A model generated the notes under the pieces. It saw only the letters and a list, made by a program, of their open reading frames with translations. It was not told the origin of the DNA and did no database searches. This document shows positions 1-9,183 of a stretch of DNA of 63,036 bases, one piece after another. This DNA comes from Sphingomonadales bacterium (GTDB lineage Bacteria; Pseudomonadota; Alphaproteobacteria; Sphingomonadales; Govanellaceae): assembly GCA_019455285.1 (NCBI GenBank), contig JACFMS010000016.1, positions 12,595 through 75,630 on the forward strand, given 5' to 3'. The number at the start of each line of letters is the position of its first letter. Position 1 is the first letter of the stretch. The position numbers and the translations under genes were made by a program.

Positions 1-951
1 CAGTACCAGCCAGATGGCCACATCCACCGTGCCGGTGAACGGCATGTTGATGGGCCGGTCCGACACCTGCGGCGCGGTCCCCGTGAGGTCTACGACCATG
101 TCGCTGCCATCCACCGTTACGCTGGCCTTTATGCACAGGTTCTTACGCGCCGGATCGGGATCATCGGCATAGCCATCAATAAATCCTTCCGCCTCATACC
201 GGCCATCCGGCAATGCCGCGATGGCCTGACGCATCAAACGTTCCGAGTAGTCGAACAAATCCCGGCACGCGTCTTCCACCATTTTACGGCCATATTGCCG
301 CAGCAAGGCAATATAGCGTTCCGCACCAATGCGGCAGGCGGCGATTTGCGCCTGCATGTCGCCGATCACCAGATCCGACACGCGCACATTGTCCCGCAGC
401 AACTGCCACACTGCTTCGTTTCGCCGTCCTTCCTCATAAACTTTAATGGATTTTATCTGCAATCCTTCAGCGTACATATCCACGGCATCGACAATGCCCA
501 CGCTGCCCGGCGTTAGCGAGCCAATGTCCAGATGATGGGCCGTGGTCACGGAAAACCCCGCCAGTTCACCGTCATGAAAAATGGGCACGATCAGGCCAAT
601 GTCAGGACTATGGCTTGCTCCCGCATACGCGTCATTATGCATGATCACATCGCCGGGCCGGAATTCCTGGCCGCGCTGGCGCAGCTGCGACGCCACGCCG
701 CGCACATAACCCGGAATGGGGCCGGATTGCAGCGGCGTGCTTTGCCGCGCTTCGCATAACTGGTTGGCCTCGGCATCCAAAATGGCCGCGCCAAAATCTT
801 CGGATTCACGAATGATGCTGGAATAGGACATCCGCATCAACTTATAACCCATTTCCACCGCGATATTTTCCAACGCCCCCTGGATGACGCTGGCGGTGAC
901 CGGGTCCACGCGGCCCTGGACGGGAGCCACATCAGAAGATGGTAGGGTCAT
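1..951 (-). CDS. hyuB: Hydantoinase B/oxoprolinase family subunit, 3'-truncated by window edge
   Basis: This is the N-terminal 317 codons of an HyuB-type subunit, which with HyuA forms an ATP-dependent cytoplasmic enzyme that opens cyclic amides (hydantoins, N-methylhydantoin, 5-oxoproline, lactams). The translation starts MTLPSSDVAPVQGRVDPVTA and holds the family stretch MHNDAYAGASHSPDIG followed by AHHLDIGSLTPGS, typical of the metal-binding HyuB N-half. The ATG at 951-949 overlaps the TGA of the upstream hyuA (950-948) as ATGA, so the two subunits are translationally coupled and probably made in equal amounts. The gene is open to position 1 and continues outside the window, so the truncation is not biological. 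Family assignment is firm; the substrate is unknown. Confidence 0.9.
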   Translation of the reverse strand, partial: MTLPSSDVAPVQGRVDPVTASVIQGALENIAVEMGYKLMRMSYSSIIRESEDFGAAILDAEANQLCEARQSTPLQSGPIPGYVRGVASQLRQRGQEFRPGDVIMHNDAYAGASHSPDIGLIVPIFHDGELAGFSVTTAHHLDIGSLTPGSVGIVDAVDMYAEGLQIKSIKVYEEGRRNEAVWQLLRDNVRVSDLVIGDMQAQIAACRIGAERYIALLRQYGRKMVEDACRDLFDYSERLMRQAIAALPDGRYEAEGFIDGYADDPDPARKNLCIKASVTVDGSDMVVDLTGTAPQVSDRPINMPFTGTVDVAIWLVL

Positions 952-3032
952 GGGATGCTCCTGCGGCTAAGGGTGATGATCATGTTGCCGTGGCGGTCCG
1001 CCACCACCGTAGCGCCCGGCGGCACCACCGTGGTGGTATCCTGTTGCAGAATGATAGCAGGCCCAGCGAAGGGCTCTGCCACCGGCAGCAAATCCCGCCG
1101 GTAGAATGCAGTGCTGAAATCCTGCAATTCGCCATCCACCCGAAACACACAATTGCCCCAGCGCAGCCGCGCCGCATCCAATGATCCGCCACGCGGACTT
1201 TGAGGCGGGGCGATTTTCGGCATCTCCCCCACGCCGCTAAGCCGCAGGTTGACAATTTCAATGGGGCTTGCAGGAAACATGTGACCATATTCCGCTTCAT
1301 GCAAGTGGTGAAAATCGGCAAAAGCTTTGGTCACATCCTGTTGTCCCGCAGGACTGGCAGATAGGTGTACCCGCAGTTCATAGCCCTGGCCCACATAGCG
1401 CATGTCGGCCAGACGCTGGATCGTTATTTGGCCGTCGGCCACGCCATCGGCGGCAAACTGACGGCGCACAGCCGCTTCCATGTCGGCAAAATCGGCATCA
1501 AGCCTGGTCATGTCCACATTCTCGGACGTCTGGAACAGCGTGCGGACGGCGTCGTATTTTAAATCAGTGGTCAACAGTCCAATGGCCGACGTAATGCCGG
1601 GATAAGGCGGAATGATGACTTCTGGTATATCCATAAGCGCCGCCACCTCACAACCATGTAATGGCCCCGCCCCGCCGAAAGCGATCAATGTATAATGCCG
1701 GGGGTCGATGCCCTTTTGCACTGTGCGGGAGCGGATGGCGTTGGCCATATTATGGTTGACGATGGTGAGCAGCCCTTCCGCCGCTTCCGTTTCACTAAGG
1801 CCAAGCCGGGCCGCAAGCGCCCCGATAACCTGGTGGGCAGCCGCCGCATCCAGCCGCATCTGCCCGCCCAGAAAATTGTCTTTGTCCAAGCGGCCCAGAA
1901 CCAGGTTGGCATCAGTGACCGTGGGCTCTTGTCCCCCCCGGCCATATGCCGCCGGACCGGGGACGGCGCCCGCACTGCGTGGGCCGACACGATAGGCGCC
2001 GGCACTGTCCACCTCGGCAATGCTGCCGCCGCCCGCGCCGATGGTATGAATATCGATCATCGGCACCATGACCGGAAAACCGGCAATGAAGGTGTCCCTG
2101 GCCGATGCTTCGCCGTAAACACCTTCGCTAATCAGCCCCAGATCGGCGCTGGTGCCGCCCACATCGAACGTGATGAGATTGCGGGCGCCGGATAGATCAC
2201 CGCTCCACGCGCCGCCTAGAACACCCGCCGCCGGGCCCGACAATAATGTGATGACCGGAAATGCGCTCACCATATCCGCCGTGGCAACACCCCCGTTAGA
2301 GCTCATGATATGGAGATCGGCCTTAAGGCCAGCCTCCTTCAAACGGCCGGTAAGCCTACCCACATAACTTTGCACTTTTGGCCCGATGTAAGCGTTAAGT
2401 GCCGCCGTGGTAAACCGTTCAAATTCCCGGAATTGCGGCGATATGGCAGCCGAAGTGGTGACAAATGCTTCGGGAAATTCCTCGCGCACGATGGCCGCCG
2501 CCCGATTTTCGTGGGCCGGATTGAGATACGAAAACAAAAAGCAGATAGCCACTGACTGCACGCCCGCATCCCGTAATGCCTGCGCCGCCTTGCGGACACC
2601 TGCTTCATCCAAGGGGGTCAAAACCTCACCGCTGGGCGGGATAATCCGTTCCCGCACCACCAGACGGTGCCGGCGTTTGATTAGTTCACGGTTCTGCCAT
2701 GGAATTTCCTGGCGTATGGAATAATGCTGTGGGCGCTGATGACGGCCGATATGCAGGATGTCGCGATAACCTTCGGTGGTGATAAGTCCTGTCAACGCCC
2801 CCTTGTGTTCCAGTATGGCGTTGGTGGCGATGGTGGTGCCGTGCAGCACATGATCCACTGCCTGGGGGGACACCCCGTGCTTTTCCAGCAATTGGCTAAT
2901 ACCCTCTGCCACCCCGATGGAAGGATCCTCAGGTATGGTGGCAACCTTATGTATGAAAATGACCTTCTCGTCGGTATCAGAATAGACGATGTCAGTAAAA
3001 GTGCCACCGACGTCAACCCCAACCAGTTTCAT
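948..3032 (-). CDS. hyuA: Hydantoinase A/oxoprolinase family ATPase subunit
   Basis: The 694-residue product has the N-terminal phosphate-binding motif GVDVGGTFTDIV of the HyuA/5-oxoprolinase ASKHA ATPase fold, a second block ITFDVGGTSADLGL and the ending block IAFGGAGPLHGCEVAALMDIPEVIIPP. In this family HyuA phosphorylates the ring carbonyl and HyuB completes hydrolysis. The start is supported by AGGGTGAG just upstream of the ATG. The gene lies 55 bp after the MalT-like regulator gene (stop at 3088) and overlaps hyuB, so regulator-hyuA-hyuB look like one minus-strand operon. Length is normal for a stand-alone HyuA. It differs clearly from the second HyuA at 9184-11220, so the two enzymes may act on different rings or different steps. 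Confidence 0.93.
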   Translation of the reverse strand: MKLVGVDVGGTFTDIVYSDTDEKVIFIHKVATIPEDPSIGVAEGISQLLEKHGVSPQAVDHVLHGTTIATNAILEHKGALTGLITTEGYRDILHIGRHQRPQHYSIRQEIPWQNRELIKRRHRLVVRERIIPPSGEVLTPLDEAGVRKAAQALRDAGVQSVAICFLFSYLNPAHENRAAAIVREEFPEAFVTTSAAISPQFREFERFTTAALNAYIGPKVQSYVGRLTGRLKEAGLKADLHIMSSNGGVATADMVSAFPVITLLSGPAAGVLGGAWSGDLSGARNLITFDVGGTSADLGLISEGVYGEASARDTFIAGFPVMVPMIDIHTIGAGGGSIAEVDSAGAYRVGPRSAGAVPGPAAYGRGGQEPTVTDANLVLGRLDKDNFLGGQMRLDAAAAHQVIGALAARLGLSETEAAEGLLTIVNHNMANAIRSRTVQKGIDPRHYTLIAFGGAGPLHGCEVAALMDIPEVIIPPYPGITSAIGLLTTDLKYDAVRTLFQTSENVDMTRLDADFADMEAAVRRQFAADGVADGQITIQRLADMRYVGQGYELRVHLSASPAGQQDVTKAFADFHHLHEAEYGHMFPASPIEIVNLRLSGVGEMPKIAPPQSPRGGSLDAARLRWGNCVFRVDGELQDFSTAFYRRDLLPVAEPFAGPAIILQQDTTTVVPPGATVVADRHGNMIITLSRRSIP

Positions 3033-3087
3033 ATCTCACCCTGTTTCATGTCCGGTAATAAAATGCGGCGTGGCGCTGATTGACAGT

Positions 3088-5883
3088 CTACAAAAGCCGG
3101 TGCTTGCGTGCGATGTGCAAGGCTTTGGTCCGGCTGTTGACGCCAAATTTCATATAGATGTTTTGCAGATGAAATTTGATGGTGCGTTCCGTCAGGTTTA
3201 GCCTATTGGCTATGTGCTTGCTTGATCTGCCCATATCGATTTGCTGTAAAATTTCCTGCTCCCGCGATGTCAGGTAATAGGCGCCATGGGTCTTGCCATA
3301 TATGCTGTTCAATGTCTTATCCGTAGACAGACGCTGCAGGCACAGCGCGGCATCCCCATTATTTTGCGCCGCCAGATCATGCGCGATACGGAAAAGCTGG
3401 GATACCCGATCACCTTCACCCAAGAACAACCGCCGGAAGCTTCGGCGCATGGGATGCGCCATCAGTTTCGCCAATCGTGCTACCGCCGCGTTTGACTGAT
3501 CCATATCCATTTCCGCCATCGCCAAAAGGAGCTGCTTCTTCAGGGTATAGGCAGGCCGGTCCATCGCTTCACTGTTGATGGCCACACTTTCCAAGATGCT
3601 GAACGCTTTGTCCGGGCGGCCGCTGTATATAGCCAGACGGGCAAGCGTGGTCGCAACCGCCTGCCTTAAATCCCAACTAAGCGGGCACGGCAGAGATTCA
3701 CCGGGAACATTATCGGACAAATTTAAAAGTTCAGTGATATTGTTGGCGTCGGCTAGGCTGGCAGCCAGTTCAATATTTCCATCAAGCGTCAAAAGCTCGA
3801 CCTTCTTACAAACCGCTCGCCAAAGCACCCTGGGCAGGCCACGGGCATGGGCGGTCTCTTCCGCCCGGTCGAGAATGCGGAAGGCGGCGGCCAAGCCTTT
3901 GCGCTGATAAGCGACCGAGGCCGATGTAAGATAACCACTTATAAAAATCTCAGTCCAGCCTTCATAGGTTTCCACCATGGGCAGGGTGTCGCGCAGAAGC
4001 TGTTCCGCCCGTTCCAAATAGTTCCGTTCAAAATATAAATTGGCCATCATCAGCCGCGCCAGGGCCAGCATGGCCGGATCACTGGAGAATTCCCTGACCG
4101 CAACACGCTCCGCCAGCCGGTAGAAACGAAACGCTTCCATAAACGCGCCCCTGATGTATTCTACGAAACCCAGGTGCACATGGATGAAAAACTGGGTATA
4201 GAGCGCATCGGCATCCCGGTAGTTGGCCATGGCCCGCACGGCGGCCGAATGTGCCGCCGCCAGGTTGCCGTGGCGGAAATTCAGCATGCACAGAACATTG
4301 TTTACCCAGCCACGGAACCAATAATCAGAAAGCGGGATTTCGGCCAGCAGGTGCTCCATGTCCGTTAGATCCTGAGCCGACACCGCCTCATCGGCATATG
4401 CCTTCACCAACAGACTTGAAAACAGGATATCCCGGCGGGTGGCCGCATCTTCCGATTCATGGAACCGCGCTTTAGCGCTGGTGATACATTCATAACATTC
4501 TTGTAACCGCCCTTCCTTCGCCAGGGCCAGCGCCCGGGCAATCAGCAAACAGGGCGTTTGATGAATCCATTTGTTCGGCAGCAGGCTAAGTATTTTTTGC
4601 AGCTTGCCCACCCCCTGGCTAAGGCCGATGGTGGCACCGCCAAACGACTGAAATATTTGCACCACCAGAGCAAGATCATCTGACTTGCGGGCATACCTGA
4701 TGGCATCCACCACATTTTCATGGCGCCAATACCATTCCGCCGCCCGGTAGTAGAGCCGTTTTACCGCCTCTGGTTCCTTGGCGGCAAAGCGACTCCACAA
4801 AAATTCGTTGAACATGGGATGGTGGCGATACCAGGTTTGCCCACCCATCTCGTGGGGAATAAAGAACGCCTGGATGGATTTCAATTCTTCCAAAAACCGC
4901 GCACTGTCGCTGTGCCCGCAAATATAGTCCGCCAAATTGCCATTGATTTGTTCCAGGAACGACGTATCCACCAGAAAGTTCTGACATTCGGGTGAAAGAC
5001 TGGAAAACACCTGATTGGTCAGATAGTCTGAAATGTCCTGCGTGGTGCCGGCAAAGTGGCGGACGAATGCAGCGGGATCATCACTCTTTTCCACCAGCAC
5101 CTTGGCCATTTGCAATGCAATACCCCAACCCCGGGTTTTGTCCAACAGATCACGCAATGCCTGTTCGGCCAGCACCTTACCGAATACTTCCCGCGCTTCA
5201 TCCAGGGACAGCCGCAGATCATCGGCGGTCACTTCCAACAGCTTCCCTTCGGCCATCAATGCCGCCAGCGACAGGCGGGGTCGCTTGCGCGAGGCAATCA
5301 CCAGATAGACGTGCGGCGGCAACAGGCGCAGCAGCGTATCCGTCAAGCGCTCAATTTTACTGGATTGCGCGGTGTTGAAGTCATCAAGGATCAACATCAG
5401 GGGCCTGTGCCAGTCGCTGATCGCTTGGCACAGGACCTTCAAGGACTGCTCGCTGGTCATTGGCGGCGACCCGCGCACGATGGCGTTCACAGTCGTTTTC
5501 AGCGTTTTGTCCTTCTGCAGGAAGGCATCCGCCAGGGTGCTGATGAACTGCGCGGCCTCGGTATCCTGGGCGCTTAAGGTAACCCAGATGACATCATGAC
5601 CCGCCTGCGCTTCCGCTGCCGCCCATTGCTTCAGCAATGTGCTTTTGCCATAGCCGGCCGCTGCATGAATAAGCGTCAGCCGCGGCTGCCTGCGCACCAG
5701 GGCTTGCACCAACGGCGTGCGATCAACGATATGGGGGCCGGCCGGCACCGATACACTCTGCATGGACAAACCCAGTACCCGTGTTTTCCCCCGGTGTAGC
5801 AAATTATAGGCGCTTTGGGGCGCTTTAGGCCTTAACTTCCCGGTTCTAATGGCGACAGCACCTTCCAGGGCCATGGCATCCAC
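3088..5883 (-). CDS. MalT-like LuxR-family ATP-dependent transcriptional regulator
   Basis: This 931-residue protein has the STAND/MalT plan. A P-loop AAAGYGKST lies at about residues 74-82, a Walker B strand LMLILDDFN near 160, a long helical TPR-like sensor region follows, and a C-terminal LuxR helix-turn-helix begins LTSREQEILQQI and ends near TIKFHLQNIYMKFGVNSRTKAL. Such proteins bind an inducer and ATP, oligomerise and activate promoters. The gene is directly upstream of hyuA-hyuB in the same direction and 82 bp after the SnoaL-like gene, so it likely responds to the hyuAB substrate or an intermediate. The inducer is unknown; the similarity to MalT does not imply maltose. Confidence 0.9.
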   Translation of the reverse strand: MDAMALEGAVAIRTGKLRPKAPQSAYNLLHRGKTRVLGLSMQSVSVPAGPHIVDRTPLVQALVRRQPRLTLIHAAAGYGKSTLLKQWAAAEAQAGHDVIWVTLSAQDTEAAQFISTLADAFLQKDKTLKTTVNAIVRGSPPMTSEQSLKVLCQAISDWHRPLMLILDDFNTAQSSKIERLTDTLLRLLPPHVYLVIASRKRPRLSLAALMAEGKLLEVTADDLRLSLDEAREVFGKVLAEQALRDLLDKTRGWGIALQMAKVLVEKSDDPAAFVRHFAGTTQDISDYLTNQVFSSLSPECQNFLVDTSFLEQINGNLADYICGHSDSARFLEELKSIQAFFIPHEMGGQTWYRHHPMFNEFLWSRFAAKEPEAVKRLYYRAAEWYWRHENVVDAIRYARKSDDLALVVQIFQSFGGATIGLSQGVGKLQKILSLLPNKWIHQTPCLLIARALALAKEGRLQECYECITSAKARFHESEDAATRRDILFSSLLVKAYADEAVSAQDLTDMEHLLAEIPLSDYWFRGWVNNVLCMLNFRHGNLAAAHSAAVRAMANYRDADALYTQFFIHVHLGFVEYIRGAFMEAFRFYRLAERVAVREFSSDPAMLALARLMMANLYFERNYLERAEQLLRDTLPMVETYEGWTEIFISGYLTSASVAYQRKGLAAAFRILDRAEETAHARGLPRVLWRAVCKKVELLTLDGNIELAASLADANNITELLNLSDNVPGESLPCPLSWDLRQAVATTLARLAIYSGRPDKAFSILESVAINSEAMDRPAYTLKKQLLLAMAEMDMDQSNAAVARLAKLMAHPMRRSFRRLFLGEGDRVSQLFRIAHDLAAQNNGDAALCLQRLSTDKTLNSIYGKTHGAYYLTSREQEILQQIDMGRSSKHIANRLNLTERTIKFHLQNIYMKFGVNSRTKALHIARKHRLL

Positions 5884-5965
5884 CCATTGTCTATGCGGTT
5901 TTCCACCGGATAATCAGCCCAATAAACGGGCGTAACCGCCGGGGAGCACGGCCGCCAGCTTGGCT

Positions 5966-6496
5966 TTAAGCCGCGCCGGATCGTTGGCTGTCAGCCCAGG
6001 CGGTCATTAAGGACACCACCGTACGGCCGTTCATCTCGTTGTAGATAAAGCGATTTTCGGCATCAACGCAGTCTTGAAGCGTGGCTTTGTGGTAGCGCTC
6101 CGCCCAGGCAACAAAGGCTTTCCAGCGGTCGCCGACCCCAGCTGCCATGGTGGGCGGCACCACGGCCGTGATTCGCGCCAGAAGCGGCCCGGCAAACTCC
6201 ATCTGGCAGGATTGGAAGGCCAGTTCGTCGATCCCCAGGGCACTCAACCGGTCATTGCGTTCAAACAGCTTGCAGGTCACGGTGCTGTCGTTAACTACGC
6301 AATCACTGATCCGCAACCGGGCGTTCACGCCAACATCATAGCCTAAAATTCTGCGAATCTCCGGCTTTCCGGCCATGCGGAAATAGCCGCTAATTTCGAA
6401 GACGCCGTCATCGGTGAACAATTCCAATGTCTTGTCGGGTTCGTGGCGGTTGACCGCCGCGATGAACGCCTCCGCCTGTGCTACAAAATTGGGTAT
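5966..6496 (-). CDS. SnoaL/NTF2-like protein with unclear start
   Basis: The reading frame encodes a small cone-fold protein of the SnoaL/NTF2 superfamily, with the typical opening AEAFIAAVNRHEPDKTLELF and TDDGVFEISG, then a beta-rich second half. Members are small isomerases, hydrolases or binding proteins. No ATG or GTG precedes the conserved N-terminus. The only conventional start is a TTG at 6427 inside the conserved helix, which would remove about 23 residues. An ATA codon at 6496-6494 sits 8 nt after an AAGGGAG ribosome-binding sequence and gives a full-length 176-residue domain. I give the frame from that ATA; it may be a rare start codon or a lost ATG. The gene precedes the MalT-like regulator on the minus strand and is divergent from the TonB receptor gene. 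Confidence 0.6.
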   Translation of the reverse strand: MPNFVAQAEAFIAAVNRHEPDKTLELFTDDGVFEISGYFRMAGKPEIRRILGYDVGVNARLRISDCVVNDSTVTCKLFERNDRLSALGIDELAFQSCQMEFAGPLLARITAVVPPTMAAGVGDRWKAFVAWAERYHKATLQDCVDAENRFIYNEMNGRTVVSLMTAWADSQRSGAA

Positions 6497-6793
6497 CGCC
6501 TTATCTCCCTTGTTGCCGCTTAAGCGTATGGCAGCCGCATGTCTAAAGGACTGAAACTTATAAATATTTTTTAAAATTATAAAACGTATTTTGCGTATTT
6601 GTTAAGCTGTACGAACGGACAGGTATATGCCCTCCCGCAATGGCTGCGGGCCAATCCTGTACGTCTGGACAGCTATTCACTGTTTTGCTGCTTAACCTAT
6701 CCTCCAGGCACTGAATACAAAAGGCTATCCCATGCCTTTTACCGGTCTCATTTGGCCTGGCCCGCAACAACAAAACTTTTGGAGGATATGCAG
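6497..6793. promoter_or_regulatory. Divergent intergenic region before the SnoaL-like and TonB receptor genes
   Basis: About 300 bp without a gene separate two divergent units. Its middle (about 6558-6605) is markedly AT-rich in an otherwise GC-rich window, as expected for promoters. It includes a 9-bp direct repeat, CGTATTTTG at 6585-6593 and CGTATTTGT at 6594-6602. No strong sigma-70 hexamer pair stands out. Regulation by one of the nearby MalT-like proteins is plausible but not shown. Confidence 0.4.
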
Positions 6794-9109
6794 ATGATCG
6801 ACAGGAACAGACTATATCGCAGCGTTGCCTTGCCGGCTTTGGCGCTGGTCTTGGTGGGCGCTGGCGTGGCGGAAAGCCATGCCACCGTGCTGGAGGAAAT
6901 TATGGTCACCGCCCAGCGCCGCAGCCAGGATCTGCGGGACGTGCCCATTGCCGTCAACGCCTTTTCAGCGGACGAGATGCGCAAGCTGCAAATCCAGCAG
7001 CCCATGGACCTGTCTATTCAGACGTTGGGCTTGCTGACCAAACAATCCTTCAACGGTGCCACATCAGTGGAGCTGTTCCTGCGCGGCGTCGGGCTATCTG
7101 ATTTTTCCGCCACCTCCTTGCCCGCAGTGGGCGTCTATGTGGACGAGGTCGTGCGCCCTTCCCCCGCCATGCTGGGCTTTCCGCTGCACGATATGGAGCG
7201 CATTGAGGTTCTCAAAGGCCCGCAAGGTACACTTTATGGCCGCAACAGCCCGGCGGGCGCGGTCAACTTCGTCACCCGCAAGCCAACGGATGAGTTTGAC
7301 GCCTATGTCCGCGGTTCGGTTTCCCGCTGGTCTACGGCAGAGATCGAAGGCGCGGTGGGCGGCGGGCTGGCGGAAGGTCTTGCTGGCCGCGTATCCGTAT
7401 TTCAACGGTCCAGCAGCAGCGACGGCTACTACACCAACCGCTTCGACAATAACAACGAAGTGGGCGAGATCTCCTTGAGCAGCATTCGCGGCCAATTGCA
7501 ATGGGACCCATCCAGTGATTTGACCGTTAATTTGGCCGTTCACTGGTTCCGCGAGGACAGTGATACCGGCATCCCGGAAATCGTCAGCGCCCGCGATCCC
7601 CTGAACCCGGCGGTGCTGTGCGACCCCATCCGGCAAGGGGTGCGGTCGGAAGGGGCCTGCGTTAACCCGCTGGGGTATTTTGACGCTGACGCCGACCCTT
7701 ATGTCGGCTCCTCCAGTGCGCCGGGCCTGAACGAAACCGACAGCACCACCGCATCCTTGACCATCAACTGGGATCTAGACGCCCTAACGCTGACCTCCAT
7801 CAGCAGCTTCCAGGATTTCAAGCGCGACCAGCGCTATGACGTGGACGGCTCGCCCTTTCTGATCGGCGATGTCTATACCGGCGATGACATCAATGTCTAT
7901 ACCCAGGAACTACGGCTGACCTCCAACAATGAGGGCCGTCTGGACTGGATTCTGGGCGCATTTTATTCCAAGGATGAAATCGACTTCATCCAACACATTT
8001 TCCTGGATGATCTTTTGGGCTTTACCACCACCAATGGCGGCAGGCAGGATACCGAATCCATGGCCGGGTTCGCCCATGTGGAATATGAAATTAGCGAAAT
8101 GTTCGCCCTGTCAGGCGGCATCCGCTACACCCATGAAAAGAAAAAATGGGTCGGCGGATCATACCTGGGTTTCTTTGAAACAATGATGGAAGCCGAACAG
8201 AGCGGCTTGCAGTTTGCCGGTATCCCCATTCAGCCCGGCGGCAACTTAAGCGGCGCCCTGCCAGGGGGACCGTTGGATTTCCCCAGCACGCTTAAAGAAA
8301 ACGAAATCGACGGCCGCATTACGCTGGAAGTTCGCCCGGCGGAAGATGTGCTGCTCTACGCCGGCTTCAGCAAAGGCTTCAAAAGCGGTGGTTATCCATC
8401 CGCTGTGCTGTTCGACCAGCGTCAGCAGGAACCGTTCGGCGCGGAAAAGCTTTATGCTTATGAGGCCGGCTTCAAGGCCACGGTGCTGGATAGCTCCATG
8501 CAGATCACCGGCGCGGCGTTCTATTATGATTATCAAGACTGGCAGGCCAACTTTACAGTATCCGGTGAGTTAAATTCACGGCTGCAAAATGCTGGCGACG
8601 TGGAAATTAAAGGCTTGGAAGGCGAAATCAACTGGGTGCCAACCGATGGCCTGACCTTACGTTCCGGCGTCATCTGGATGACAAACAAGATCAAGGACAG
8701 TGCCGTGCTGCAGGAAAACCTGCTAACCGGGGCATTTGAAAGCATCAACGGCAACCGCATCCCCAACGCGCCGAAGTTTTCCGCCAATGGTCTGGTGCGC
8801 TACGAAATGCCGGTGGCGAACAGCCTGATGGCAGGCCTGCAGATGGACTACAAATATGTAGGCAGCCATTACCTGGAAGTCAACAACCGGGAGTTCCTGC
8901 ATGAAGACGGCTATTTGCTGCTGAATGCCCGGGTCTCGCTGTTTTCAGACTCTGAAAGTTGGGAGCTGGCCCTGGCCATGCGCAACCTGACCAACCGGAC
9001 CTATTACACCGCCGGATTTGACCTGGTGTCACCGGGATCATTGGGCGCGGCGGTACGGTTTCCGTCGCAACCGCGCAGCTGGACGGTGGAATTCCTTCAC
9101 CGCTGGTAA
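6794..9109 (+). CDS. TonB-dependent outer-membrane receptor (1)
   Basis: The protein of about 771 residues starts MIDRNRLYRS, has a signal peptide ending near ESHA, then a TonB-box/plug start EEIMVTAQRRSQDLRDVPIAV, plug motifs RIEVLKGPQGTLYGRNSPAG and a C-terminal beta barrel ending in aromatic Trp (FLHRW). Receptors of this type import a scarce or bulky ligand with TonB-ExbBD energy. I chose the ATG at 6794 because GGAGGA (6781-6786) is 7 nt away; the ATG at 6788 is too close. It leads a plus-strand series with hyuA, hyuB, an M20 deacylase and an AllA-like gene, so its ligand is probably the precursor of their substrate rather than iron. Confidence 0.93.
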   Translation: MIDRNRLYRSVALPALALVLVGAGVAESHATVLEEIMVTAQRRSQDLRDVPIAVNAFSADEMRKLQIQQPMDLSIQTLGLLTKQSFNGATSVELFLRGVGLSDFSATSLPAVGVYVDEVVRPSPAMLGFPLHDMERIEVLKGPQGTLYGRNSPAGAVNFVTRKPTDEFDAYVRGSVSRWSTAEIEGAVGGGLAEGLAGRVSVFQRSSSSDGYYTNRFDNNNEVGEISLSSIRGQLQWDPSSDLTVNLAVHWFREDSDTGIPEIVSARDPLNPAVLCDPIRQGVRSEGACVNPLGYFDADADPYVGSSSAPGLNETDSTTASLTINWDLDALTLTSISSFQDFKRDQRYDVDGSPFLIGDVYTGDDINVYTQELRLTSNNEGRLDWILGAFYSKDEIDFIQHIFLDDLLGFTTTNGGRQDTESMAGFAHVEYEISEMFALSGGIRYTHEKKKWVGGSYLGFFETMMEAEQSGLQFAGIPIQPGGNLSGALPGGPLDFPSTLKENEIDGRITLEVRPAEDVLLYAGFSKGFKSGGYPSAVLFDQRQQEPFGAEKLYAYEAGFKATVLDSSMQITGAAFYYDYQDWQANFTVSGELNSRLQNAGDVEIKGLEGEINWVPTDGLTLRSGVIWMTNKIKDSAVLQENLLTGAFESINGNRIPNAPKFSANGLVRYEMPVANSLMAGLQMDYKYVGSHYLEVNNREFLHEDGYLLLNARVSLFSDSESWELALAMRNLTNRTYYTAGFDLVSPGSLGAAVRFPSQPRSWTVEFLHRW

Positions 9110-9124
9110 AGACGGACGGGACGA

Positions 9125-9147
9125 TGGCGGGGCCGATGGCCCCGCCA
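9125..9147 (+). terminator. GC-rich hairpin after TonB receptor 1
   Basis: A perfect 10-bp inverted repeat (TGGCGGGGCC and GGCCCCGCCA) has a 3-nt loop. No run of T follows directly, although a looser T-rich stretch begins about 10 nt later. It lies between the receptor gene and hyuA, so it is better read as an RNA-stabilising or attenuating hairpin that lowers expression of the downstream enzymes than as a full terminator. Confidence 0.5.
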
Positions 9148-9183
9148 GATCGGTAATTGTTTTGTATTGAGGGAAATAAACGA

